NCBI RefSeq assembly: GCF_008271745.1
Contig: NZ_VKKZ01000010.1
Span: 124,001-188,000 of the forward strand
Direction of reading: 5' to 3'
Length of the DNA stretch: 64,000 nt
From: Rufibacter glacialis
GTDB lineage: Bacteria > Bacteroidota > Bacteroidia > Cytophagales > Hymenobacteraceae
Below the pieces are notes generated by a model, which was not told the origin of the DNA, ran no database searches, and was given only the letters and a program-made list of their open reading frames with translations. The translations under genes and the position numbers were made by a program. Positions within the stretch are counted from its first letter, which is position 1; each line of letters opens with the position of its first letter. This document shows, one piece after another, positions 16,725 through 25,570 of this stretch.

Positions 16725-17786
16725 ATGAATTTAAAAATGATGAGGGGAGGCGCCTGCCTACCCATGCTGTGTGCCCTGGGCCTGGGTCTATTTTCCGCAT
16801 GTACTTCTGAAGGAGGAAGCAAAGAGGCCGCCAGTACTCCGGCCACAGTGGCCGCCACCAGCCTTACCGCCGCTGCCCCTGATACCACCACAAATGCGGT
16901 TGCTACCACCGCCCCCAAAGATTCTACCGCTACCGGCGACTCCACCGCGGCAAAGGCCCCGGCTGAGGTGCCCGTGAAAGATGAGGCCGCCGACAACCCC
17001 GGTGCCATTCTGCCCCATAAACGGATTGTGGCCTTTTACGGAAATCCGCTGTCAAAACGCATGGGTATTCTGGGGGAGATTGCGCCGGAGAAAATGCTGG
17101 CCAAGCTAGACAGTGAGGTGAAAGCCTGGAACGCCGCTGACCCCAGTACGCCTGTACAGCCTGCCCTTCATTTAGTATTTGTGACCGCGCAAGGCAAGCC
17201 TGGCAAAGGCGGAACCTACCGCCTCCGCATGAGCGACCACCTGGCGGATACGGTCATTGCCTGGGCTGCCAAACGCAACGCCATTGTCTTCCTAGATATT
17301 CAGATTGGGCAAAGCACGGTAGAGCAGGAATTACCCAGACTAGAGAAGTACCTTAAACTTCCGCAGGTGCACCTGGGCATAGACCCAGAGTTTGCCATGA
17401 AAAACGGCGCCATTCCCGGCCGCAAGATAGGCACCCTGGACGCGAAGGAAATCAACTACGCCACCTCTTTCCTCAATGACATTGCCGTTAAGTATGACCT
17501 GCCGCCTAAGATTCTGGTAGTGCACCGCTTCACCCAACGCATGGTCACCAACTACAAAGACATCCAGTTGCGCCCTAACGTGCAGTTTGTCATGCACATG
17601 GACGGTTGGGGAGACAGAGTCTTGAAAAAGAGCACGTACCTTGCCTATATCAAGCGCGAACCTGTGCAATACACCGGTTTCAAGATTTTCTATCACAACG
17701 ACACCAAGAAGCCAGGCTCTAAACTCTACACCCCAGAAGGGGTGTTGGCGTTAAGCCCCAAGCCCCTGTATATTCAGTACCAATAA
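16725..17786 (+). CDS. Hypothetical lipoprotein with Ala/Thr-rich linker
   Basis: The 353-residue product has a lipoprotein signal (LFSAC, Cys26), then a low-complexity Ala/Thr/Pro/Asp linker to about residue 95. A compact 260-residue domain follows, beginning RIVAFYGNPLSKRMGILGE. The domain contains HLVFVTAQG, FLDIQIGQS, HLGIDPEF, VVHRFTQRMV and FVMHMDGWG, an alternation suggestive of a TIM-barrel-like fold. I recognise it only as a conserved uncharacterised family and do not assign an activity. Start choice: ATG 16725, with MMRGG at 16737 also possible. A UUCG-loop terminator follows directly, so the gene is monocistronic. Confidence 0.75.
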   Translation: MNLKMMRGGACLPMLCALGLGLFSACTSEGGSKEAASTPATVAATSLTAAAPDTTTNAVATTAPKDSTATGDSTAAKAPAEVPVKDEAADNPGAILPHKRIVAFYGNPLSKRMGILGEIAPEKMLAKLDSEVKAWNAADPSTPVQPALHLVFVTAQGKPGKGGTYRLRMSDHLADTVIAWAAKRNAIVFLDIQIGQSTVEQELPRLEKYLKLPQVHLGIDPEFAMKNGAIPGRKIGTLDAKEINYATSFLNDIAVKYDLPPKILVVHRFTQRMVTNYKDIQLRPNVQFVMHMDGWGDRVLKKSTYLAYIKREPVQYTGFKIFYHNDTKKPGSKLYTPEGVLALSPKPLYIQYQ

Positions 17787-18214
17787 GCAACAAGCCTATA
17801 TAGCCTTGTGCTAATTACCTTTGAAAAGAAGCCTTCGGGCTTCTTTTCTGGTTTATGCCGTCTTCAACTTTCCTTAACGCCTTCAGCCCCGCTTCCGGGG
17901 ACAGTAAAAATATAAAACCCGTCTTTGGTGGTGGGGAAAGCAAAGGCTTGGATTTGAGCGGCCTGACTTTGCAGGCGGCTTCTTAGTTATTAAATAATTT
18001 AAATTTTATTGCCTGATATTAAAAAATATTTTATTTTACAGGATCAGTTCTTAGACAGAAGATAGAAAGAAGAGAAGTAGAAAGGAGAGAAAGCCGCGCA
18101 GAAAGATAAGGGACTGGTTAGTTACAGAAGTTTAATGCTTTGATAAGAACCTGTTGAAGTACAGGTGATATACGAGTTTCAACTTTACCCCCCTATAACT
18201 TAACCAAATTGCCC
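17787..18214. other. Intergenic region before the giant secreted phosphoesterase gene
   Basis: The 428 bp contain the upstream terminator, an AT-rich stretch (about 17985-18045) and a purine-rich block (18057-18108, repeated GAAAG/GAGAA units). There is no coding frame and no clear TANNTTTG box, so the promoter of the next gene is unresolved. Confidence 0.45.
17823..17850 (+). terminator. Terminator with TTCG tetraloop
   Basis: GAAAAGAAGCC (17823-17833) and GGCTTCTTTTC (17838-17848) pair around TTCG, 37 bp after the lipoprotein stop codon. Confidence 0.85.
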
Positions 18215-21200
18215 ATGACAAAACGTGTACTTTCCCTGAAAGTCCAGTTGGTGCTTTTGGCGGGGCTGCTCCTCCTATGGACCCAGCCTCTCTATGCCCA
18301 ATACACCTGGACCCAGCCCGCCCACCTCAATGCCGGGCTTCCCCCCTCCGTAAAAGTATTCTACTCAGAGACTCCTGCCGCCCCGGGGGTGGTGCCTCTC
18401 AAGATGTACTATGCCCTGGTAGACCTGAATGACCCTAACATGGAATTCAAGTCTGTCTATGGCGGCGGCACCGGAGCCGGTTCCGGCAAAACCCCAGATG
18501 CCTGGGCGGCCTTAGAAAAAGACCCGGTTTACGCAGTCATCAATGGGGGGTTCTTCAATACCACCACCTATGAAGCGCTTGGTGCAGCGGTGCAGGACGG
18601 AAAGATCCTGGCCATCAACGCCAAATCCAGCGGCGGCAATTATCCAACCCGCAGCGCCTTCGGGATTTTGCCCGGTAACATCGCAGACATCGCCTGGATC
18701 TACCACGTGGGGGCAGAGAATACCATGTACCAATACCCCAACCCCAACCCGGTCAGCCAGCTTACCACCCGGCCCACGGCTACGTACCCCGCGGGTGCCG
18801 AACGGTGGCCCGCCTCTACCGCCATTGGGGCCGGACCGGTCCTGGTGCACAACGGCGTGAAACGCATGACCAAAGATGAGGAGCTCATGTGGGCCAGCGG
18901 CGATAACCGCGAGCCACGCACCGCCATTGGCCGTACCGCAGACAACAAAGTGATTCTGATGGTGGTGGAAGGCCGCAATGATGGCATCAGTGCCGGCCTC
19001 ACCTTGCCGCAGATGGCCGATGTGCTGGTCAGCATCGGGGCCCAGGAAGCCATGAACCTGGACGGGGGAGGTTCTTCGGCCATGACGGTGAACGGGAAAT
19101 GGACCATTAGGCCCTCTGATGCCGGCTTGCAGCGGCCCGTGCCTACGGCTTTAGTCCTGAAGCGCCGCACCCACCTGTATGACACCGACAATTCTGCCTT
19201 GTATGCGGAATGGGGCGGTACCTGGACAGAGTCTGCCAGTACCGGCTTCTACGGGACTTCCAAAGCCCGGATAATCGCCACCGGGAATGGCTCCGCCATG
19301 GCGTCTTACAAATTGAAAGGAATCTCGGCGGGCCGGTACCAGGTAAGTGCCTGGTGGGTAGCCGCCAGTAACCGAAGCACCAACACTCCTTATATTATAT
19401 ATAGAACCGGCGGTGGCACGCCAGACACGGTGCGGGTGAATCAGACCGTGAACGGCAGTAAGTTCAACTTGTTGGGTACTTTTGACCTGGGCCCCAATGA
19501 CTCCGTGGTGATCAGTAACCAGGCCTCAGGGCAGTTTGTGACCGCTGATGCCCTCTCATTGGTAAAAGTAGGGGAGAGTCTGCCCGCCATAGCTATCTCC
19601 ACCGGAACCGAACGAGAGGAGGTAGTACAAGACCGCAGCAGTTCCTTTGATTTGCTGCTTACCAGCCCTAACTCTGGGTTCACGGTGCAAAAACTGCGTG
19701 TTTTCAAGAAAATAGGCGAGAATCAGGAACAGCAGGTTGGTGCAGACATTGCCTTGAACGGTGGGTACAGCCACACCTATCAGTTCAACTATTTGGCGTC
19801 TGATCCCTTAGGACCCGTTTATTTCCGGTTTGAGCTGGAAGACAGCTTCGGACGTACTGTCTCCAAGAACTTTGTCTACCGGGTGGTGTCTTCCACCCAG
19901 GTGGTGTTCAAAGAAGGCAAAGAAGCGGGTCGTCACCCCATCGGGCAGCCGTTTACGCTGGATTTGAGCCTGGAAACCCGCGTACCGAACATCAACCTAA
20001 AGGAGCTGAAAGTATTCAAGGCGGTAAACGGCGGTGCTGAACAGCAATTAGGGAGCACCCTGGCCCTGAACGCCCAACCGCAGCAAGATTATACTTTCAC
20101 TCACCAATTAGAAGACGCGGTCAATAGCAAGGTGAATTTCCGGTTTGAGGTAACCGATGAGCGCAACACCAGCGCCAGCCGCACCTACCAACTGAAAGTG
20201 ATGCCCGCCCGCGGCGATTTCCGTCTGGCGGTGATCAGTGATCTGAACTCTGGTTTCGGGTCTGTGACCTATGAATGGCAGGTAGACAGCATCATGCAAC
20301 GTATTCCGCGCCTCTGGCAACCCGACATGGTGGTAGCCGGAGGGGACATGATTGCCGGGCAGTCGGCCTCTTTGAACGCCACCCAGGTAGCCAACATGTG
20401 GAACGGGTTTGACAACAAAGTGGCCAAGCCCCTGCGGGAGGCGGGTATTCCGTTTGCCTTTACCATGGGCAACCATGACGCTGCCGCGGGCATGCCCGTA
20501 GACCGCCAGGAAGCCCTCAACTACTGGCGGAAACCCGGTAATTTTCCTAACTGGCATCCGGTAGATACGACCAACTATCCGTTCTACTTCTCTTACAAAC
20601 CCACGGCTACCTCAGACATCTTCTTTGTGTCATGGGAAGCCAGCAGCGCCACTATCAGCAATTCCCAACTGGAGTGGGTGCGGGCGCAGTTCAGCAGTCC
20701 GGCTGCCAAAGCCGCTAAGTTCCGTTTTCTGGTAGGCCATTTGCCTTTGTATGGCGTGGCTCAGGAGTATAACTCCGCCGGAAACATCCTGAACAATGCC
20801 GCCAACCTGCAGGCCATGCTGGAAGAGCTGAAGGTGCATACCTACATCAGCGGTCACCACCACGCCTATTACCCGGGCAAGCACGGAGGCGTGGAATTCA
20901 TGAATGCCGGGGCTGCCGGTTCCGGTCCGCGTAAATACCTGGGGTATGATGCCGTGGCACCCAATACCGTTACCCTGATGGACGTGTTCCTGGAGCAGGA
21001 TACCATTGTGTATACCACTTTTGAGATCAAGCACCCAGACGCGGATGCCATGCCGGTGTTCCAGGAGAAGAGCCTGCCGGAAGTGATTGTAGGCGCCAAC
21101 GGGCACCTGATCAGACGTGACGTGCCCATCAGCGGAGCCGGGGTAGGAACCCTTTCTTCGTACAACAAACTAAAGACTACCGTTGGTCAGGCCACTGGTA

Positions 21201-23713
21201 CGGTAGAGGCCGTGGAAGTAGGCAATGACATCAGAATCGTGGGTTCTTTCAGTGGCTTGAATGGCGCGGTTCTGCCAGAGCGGAATGCCGTAGCCTTGTA
21301 CCAGGGGCTGTACCCGGAAGAAGGTGCTCTGAAGCTCGCCTTGAAAGTTGAGTCTACGGATGGCCGCTCCGGCACCTTTACCGGAAGCCTACCCGCTAAT
21401 TACGCCGTGAAAGAGCTTATGAGCATGGGAGCCTTCTATGTGCTCATCAAAACCGATTCTCTGCCAGGGGGCGAAGTGCGCACCCAACTCTACAAGCCTA
21501 CCAACGCTGGCCCCGCGGCGGGCCTGATCACGTCACATGACGCCAGCAAGGTGTATCCAGTGCGCGACATCAAAGGCTTCTTCTCCGTGAAATGGAACGC
21601 AGAGGCAGATGCCGAAAGAAACACCGTAACCAACACCTACCAGGTAGCCAAAGATGCCCAGTTCACCCAGTTGCTGCTGCACAAGCCGGTTGGTCTCAAT
21701 TCAGAATACAGCGTGCCGCAGGAAGAATGGTTCGCCCTGCTGGGCAACGCTCCGGTGGGCCAGGCCATGACCTTCTACCATCGGGTGATTTCCACGGATG
21801 GCAAAACCGTGACTATGAGCACGCCGGTAGCCTTGCAACTTTCTAAAAGCGATGCCCCCATCACCGGGCCAATTGAGATACCGGCCCCTGGGTTTGTGTA
21901 TGACTGCCGCGTGAAAGACCCAGACGGGAACTGTATTGGTGCTTTTGCCACTGCCCCTACCACCAATGCTCATGGTGTTACGGTTGACAGAAAAGGTAAA
22001 GTATGGTCGGCTGGTTATAGCCGGGGTGTGCGGGTGCATAACCCAGATGCCACCAAGTGGGAGTTCACCAGCAATAAACTGGAATTCTACCTGGGAGATA
22101 AATCCTATCTGCACTTCATCAACTTCAATGGGTTCAGAGACGAAGTGCGGTTGGTGACGGGCCTTGGCCTGGCGCACGATGGCAACATTCTGGTTGCGTT
22201 CAACACCATCCTCTACAAACTGGACGCCAACACCGGTGAGCCATTGGCTCGGATTGATACCGATATTTCCCTTACCAATCCTGCCGCGGCGGACAACGGG
22301 AACATCTTTGTGACCTCCGTGACGGGTAACAAGAGCTACCTCTTCCGGCAGAGCACCACGGATCCTGCCACTTTTGAAACCGTGGCCACTTTGGTGAATG
22401 CGACTGCCTTGTCAGCCCGTACCTCCGGTTCTGTGGCCCGGGCGTCGGCTATCTCCCCTGAAGGAGACAAGATATACGTGCCGTATATCTCGGGGAACAA
22501 GATTGACAAGTACACCAGCACCGACGGCATTACCTGGAAACTGGAAGAAAGCATCAAGATTGTTTCCAATTCCAAGTCTATCTATGCCGCCAGCCATAAC
22601 CGCATGTATGCCGTGGTAGACGCCAGCGGAGACCAACCGGCCAAACTTATCTTCCGTGATGACAGCAACCCGGCTCAGAAGCTCTCCTGGACGCTTCCGT
22701 TGCCTGAGATCCACGGCACTGACCTGCGCGGGCTCACTCTAAGCCCCGGTTTGGATACGGCTTACATTGTTTCCTCTGCTGTAGGGAACGTATACCGCTA
22801 TGTGTTGCCCTCTGGCAAAAGCACCGAAGAGAAGCCAAGAGAACTGCGGGAGTACACCATCGCCCAGGCTAGAGAGCTGAACTCCAATGGAACAGAGGCT
22901 CACTTGGGAGAATTTGTGCTTCTCCGGGGAGTGGTAGCCAGCCCTGCGCTGTCCAAGGCCTTCTTAGATGTGTCGTTGGTAGATGGGGGCAAGGCCGTGC
23001 AGTTGTTCCGGACTCTTAAAGGAACCAGAACTTTTGCCCCGCAACTAGGGGACAGCGTTGCGGCCATTGGCGTACTGCGGGACTACAACGGTTTGCTTCG
23101 GGTAGAGGTAGATTCCCTGTTCTTATTGCAGGCCAACCGTCCGTTGCCGCTTCAGGCCACGGTGACCTCCATAGGCGAGGAATTGGAGTCTCAGCCGGTA
23201 ACCATCCATCAGGCCTTTGTGGTAGACAAAAGCCAGTGGACTACCGGGCAAGGATATCTTGGCTTTGAGGTTATGCTGGAGACAACCGCTGGTGTGGTGA
23301 AGATGTTCGTTCCCAGTACGTCAGCGTTGTATAACCAGCCCGCCCCCAGCGGTATGCTTAAACTGGAAGCGGTAGTGCGTCAGTACCAAGAGTCTGCCCC
23401 GTATACCTCAGGCTACTACCTGGTTCCTTTGCGGTTCAAATCTGAAATAGGCCCCAAAAACGACAAAGATGCCCTTTCTGTGAAGGTGTACCCCGTTCCC
23501 ACTACCACGGGTATTGTGTATGTAGAATTACCAACCTCTGTGGTGAAAGGCGCCTCTATCCAGGTGATGGATATGTTCGGTAGGATTCTGCTGGTGAAAG
23601 AGCATGTTACTGGTAAAACCGAACTAGATCTCTCGCAGCAGCGGCCAGGTACTTATCTGGTGGTGGTTACTACCAAAGACGGCCGCACCGTTCACCGGGT
23701 TATGAAGGAGTAG
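18215..23713 (+). CDS. Giant secreted protein: phosphodiester glycosidase (NAGPA) + golvesin-like + calcineurin-like phosphoesterase + CHRD-like + propeller + T9SS sorting domain
   Basis: The 1,832-residue product has a signal peptide ending in PLYAQ. About 75-315 is a NAGPA-type domain (INGGFFN, RTAIGRTADN, NLDGGGSSAM), the family that removes a sugar from phosphodiesters. About 325-452 is golvesin-C-like. About 668-942 is a calcineurin-like phosphoesterase (VVAGGDM, MGNHD, VGHLPLYG, SGHHH; the first motif reads SDLN, with Asn where most members have His). About 990-1093 is CHRD-like, and an Fn3-like region follows. About 1225-1533 is a propeller, then an OB/DUF5689-like part. The tail (VKVYPVPTTTG... 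to VHRVMKE) is a type A sorting domain for type IX export to the surface. The ATG at 18215 is used rather than a TTG two codons earlier. Predicted role: surface breakdown of glyco-phosphodiesters (inference). Confidence 0.85.
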   Translation: MTKRVLSLKVQLVLLAGLLLLWTQPLYAQYTWTQPAHLNAGLPPSVKVFYSETPAAPGVVPLKMYYALVDLNDPNMEFKSVYGGGTGAGSGKTPDAWAALEKDPVYAVINGGFFNTTTYEALGAAVQDGKILAINAKSSGGNYPTRSAFGILPGNIADIAWIYHVGAENTMYQYPNPNPVSQLTTRPTATYPAGAERWPASTAIGAGPVLVHNGVKRMTKDEELMWASGDNREPRTAIGRTADNKVILMVVEGRNDGISAGLTLPQMADVLVSIGAQEAMNLDGGGSSAMTVNGKWTIRPSDAGLQRPVPTALVLKRRTHLYDTDNSALYAEWGGTWTESASTGFYGTSKARIIATGNGSAMASYKLKGISAGRYQVSAWWVAASNRSTNTPYIIYRTGGGTPDTVRVNQTVNGSKFNLLGTFDLGPNDSVVISNQASGQFVTADALSLVKVGESLPAIAISTGTEREEVVQDRSSSFDLLLTSPNSGFTVQKLRVFKKIGENQEQQVGADIALNGGYSHTYQFNYLASDPLGPVYFRFELEDSFGRTVSKNFVYRVVSSTQVVFKEGKEAGRHPIGQPFTLDLSLETRVPNINLKELKVFKAVNGGAEQQLGSTLALNAQPQQDYTFTHQLEDAVNSKVNFRFEVTDERNTSASRTYQLKVMPARGDFRLAVISDLNSGFGSVTYEWQVDSIMQRIPRLWQPDMVVAGGDMIAGQSASLNATQVANMWNGFDNKVAKPLREAGIPFAFTMGNHDAAAGMPVDRQEALNYWRKPGNFPNWHPVDTTNYPFYFSYKPTATSDIFFVSWEASSATISNSQLEWVRAQFSSPAAKAAKFRFLVGHLPLYGVAQEYNSAGNILNNAANLQAMLEELKVHTYISGHHHAYYPGKHGGVEFMNAGAAGSGPRKYLGYDAVAPNTVTLMDVFLEQDTIVYTTFEIKHPDADAMPVFQEKSLPEVIVGANGHLIRRDVPISGAGVGTLSSYNKLKTTVGQATGTVEAVEVGNDIRIVGSFSGLNGAVLPERNAVALYQGLYPEEGALKLALKVESTDGRSGTFTGSLPANYAVKELMSMGAFYVLIKTDSLPGGEVRTQLYKPTNAGPAAGLITSHDASKVYPVRDIKGFFSVKWNAEADAERNTVTNTYQVAKDAQFTQLLLHKPVGLNSEYSVPQEEWFALLGNAPVGQAMTFYHRVISTDGKTVTMSTPVALQLSKSDAPITGPIEIPAPGFVYDCRVKDPDGNCIGAFATAPTTNAHGVTVDRKGKVWSAGYSRGVRVHNPDATKWEFTSNKLEFYLGDKSYLHFINFNGFRDEVRLVTGLGLAHDGNILVAFNTILYKLDANTGEPLARIDTDISLTNPAAADNGNIFVTSVTGNKSYLFRQSTTDPATFETVATLVNATALSARTSGSVARASAISPEGDKIYVPYISGNKIDKYTSTDGITWKLEESIKIVSNSKSIYAASHNRMYAVVDASGDQPAKLIFRDDSNPAQKLSWTLPLPEIHGTDLRGLTLSPGLDTAYIVSSAVGNVYRYVLPSGKSTEEKPRELREYTIAQARELNSNGTEAHLGEFVLLRGVVASPALSKAFLDVSLVDGGKAVQLFRTLKGTRTFAPQLGDSVAAIGVLRDYNGLLRVEVDSLFLLQANRPLPLQATVTSIGEELESQPVTIHQAFVVDKSQWTTGQGYLGFEVMLETTAGVVKMFVPSTSALYNQPAPSGMLKLEAVVRQYQESAPYTSGYYLVPLRFKSEIGPKNDKDALSVKVYPVPTTTGIVYVELPTSVVKGASIQVMDMFGRILLVKEHVTGKTELDLSQQRPGTYLVVVTTKDGRTVHRVMKE

Positions 23714-23730
23714 AACCTTTAAACATTTCC

Positions 23731-23766
23731 GTTTTAAGCGTTTTTTTGCATAATCAAGCCTAAAAC
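23731..23766. repeat. 36-nt palindromic interspersed element, copy 9
   Basis: GTTTTAAGCG...AAGCCTAAAAC, 18 bp after the stop of the giant gene. Confidence 0.6.
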
Positions 23767-23800
23767 AAAAGGGGGACCTGCTGGGGCCTCCTTTTGTTTT
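23762..23800 (+). terminator. Terminator of the giant phosphoesterase gene
   Basis: AAAACAAAAGG pairs with CCTTTTGTTTT across a G/C-rich inner stem. Confidence 0.75.
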
Positions 23801-24009
23801 AAGCTCAGTAGTAGAATTCCTTCTTGTGGTAAATTATTGAAGATCAAGGCAAGTGCTTTGGCCTTACGCCTCCGGACCGGATAACGAAGTATGGAGACCC
23901 TTAGTAGCCCTATATGGAAAAGAGGAGCAGTGAAAGTATTGCAGGATTATCCTGAGGTAAGGATTGGGAGCAAACGGTTCGCCTGAAGATAAAACCTGGG
24001 GAATAGGTA

Positions 24010-24050
24010 AAAAAAGAAGCCTCTCCAGGCAGGAAAGGCTTCTTTTCTAA
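24010..24050 (-). terminator. Terminator of the minus-strand susCD unit
   Basis: AAAAAGAAGCCT and AGGCTTCTTTT pair. On the minus strand the hairpin ends in a T-run, 20 bp after the susD stop. Confidence 0.8.
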
Positions 24051-24068
24051 ATAGTAGCGTTAAAAGAC

Positions 24069-25559
24069 TTATTGTCTGGTATCCCAGAATACACGAACCT
24101 TCATGTCAGGCTTTTGTTTGAAGCTAGGGTTGGAGTTGGTCTCTGCTTCTGGGTAGTACAATGATCTGGGAATATAATCTGTAGCGGCAACGGTAGTAGG
24201 AACTGGGGTAATTGCCGGGAATCCGGTTCTTCTCCAGTCATTCCATGGCTCCAGGGCTACGCCGTAGTTGGCAATATATTTCTCCTTGATGATCTGCTGC
24301 AAGGGATTCACAGCAGGCAACGGATTAGCCAGAATATAAGCCTCTTGCGCAGCGGTGGCCACACCGGCAGCCGTCATAGACGCTCTGATACCGGCCTGGT
24401 AGAAAGGAAGTGCAGCGGCAACTCCTGCTCCAAAGCGCAAAGCGTGTTCTGCTCTAATGAAGTTGTACTCCGCAAAAGTTAACATTCTGATAGGTGCACT
24501 TCCAGAATAGCCGTTGTTATAAGCAGAGTTAGCCGGAATTGCTCCTGCCGCATTGGCTGTTGGGGTTCCCGTAAAACTACCACGTAAGTAGGTGTGCAAA
24601 CGTGAATAGTTGATAGATTCTGGGTCTCCCGCGGCAGCGCCTTTATAATTACCAGAGCCCAAAGGAAACTCAGTAAAATAGGAAGCTCTGCGTGGATCAG
24701 AGTTGCTATTCATCAAATCTACCAGGTATTTGTTTGGGAAGGTATAGTTAAGGCGGCTCACCTCAAATTGATGGATCGGGTTTTGAGCGGCTGTTGCAAT
24801 ACCAAATGCCATCTCAAAATTGTCTGCGTTTGAGGCCATGAAAGGCCCTCCAGTTGCTATCAGCGCATCCATCTGAGCCTTCGCAAATGCAGGATCCTTC
24901 TCGCTGTACTTCAAGTACAAGCGTAGCTTAAGAGTGTTGGCAAATTTCTCCCACTTAGCCAAATCTCCACGGTAGATGGTTTCATTTGTGCTAGGTTTGA
25001 ATACCGAGGTTGGGGCCTTGATCTCTGCTATCCCTTCATTTATCATTTTGAAAAGCTCTGGGTAGATGGCTGCATCATCATCAACCTTAGGAGTCAGATT
25101 ACTCACGCCTTTCAAAGCTTCAGTGAAAGGAACATCTCCCCAGACATCTACCACTTGGGCAAACGTGTATGCTTTCAAGATTTTGGCTACTCCTGAGTAA
25201 TGAGGGCTTCCTGTGCTGTTATCAATTACATATTGGATATCCGGTAACGCTACCGCATAAAAGGCATTGTACAGGTTGTTCAGGTCAGAAGGTTGGATCA
25301 GGTACCGTTGATACTCTCTGGTCTGGATAGTGGGGCCCGCCTGGCCAGAGAACTGTTGCATGATCAAAGAAGTGAAGCGGTGTAAGTCACTGCCGTTTCT
25401 AAAACCAGTGTTCACAGTGGCATTGGTCAATACTTGAGCAATAGGAGCCTCTGTTGGGCTATTTGGATTCTTGTTGACATCCAAAAATTCTTCACATGAA
25501 CTAAGTGACAGCATAACGGCCGCCATCATGCCCGCAGTTATATGTTTTAATCTCTTCAT
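24069..25559 (-). CDS. SusD/RagB-family outer-membrane lipoprotein
   Basis: The 496-residue lipoprotein has signal LSLSSC followed by EEFLDVNKNPNSPTEAP. That asparagine/proline start and the later WEKFANTLKLRLYLKYS and EKYIANYGVALEPWNDWRRTGFP segments are typical of the SusD-like_2 subgroup. SusD proteins form the lid over a SusC barrel and capture substrate at the cell surface. It lies 11 bp after the SusC gene on the same strand and is certainly cotranscribed. The substrate is unknown, and no enzyme gene accompanies this pair. Base composition is more AT-rich than the genes to its left. Confidence 0.93.
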   Translation of the reverse strand: MKRLKHITAGMMAAVMLSLSSCEEFLDVNKNPNSPTEAPIAQVLTNATVNTGFRNGSDLHRFTSLIMQQFSGQAGPTIQTREYQRYLIQPSDLNNLYNAFYAVALPDIQYVIDNSTGSPHYSGVAKILKAYTFAQVVDVWGDVPFTEALKGVSNLTPKVDDDAAIYPELFKMINEGIAEIKAPTSVFKPSTNETIYRGDLAKWEKFANTLKLRLYLKYSEKDPAFAKAQMDALIATGGPFMASNADNFEMAFGIATAAQNPIHQFEVSRLNYTFPNKYLVDLMNSNSDPRRASYFTEFPLGSGNYKGAAAGDPESINYSRLHTYLRGSFTGTPTANAAGAIPANSAYNNGYSGSAPIRMLTFAEYNFIRAEHALRFGAGVAAALPFYQAGIRASMTAAGVATAAQEAYILANPLPAVNPLQQIIKEKYIANYGVALEPWNDWRRTGFPAITPVPTTVAATDYIPRSLYYPEAETNSNPSFKQKPDMKVRVFWDTRQ

Positions 25560-25570
25560 ATTCGTCTAAA

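Larger units (their letters stand above)
23714..24068. other. Convergent intergenic region with two terminators
   Basis: The 355 bp hold a 36-nt element (23731-23766), the plus-strand terminator (23762-23800) and the minus-strand terminator for the SusD gene (24010-24050). Nothing else is recognisable between them. Confidence 0.6.
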
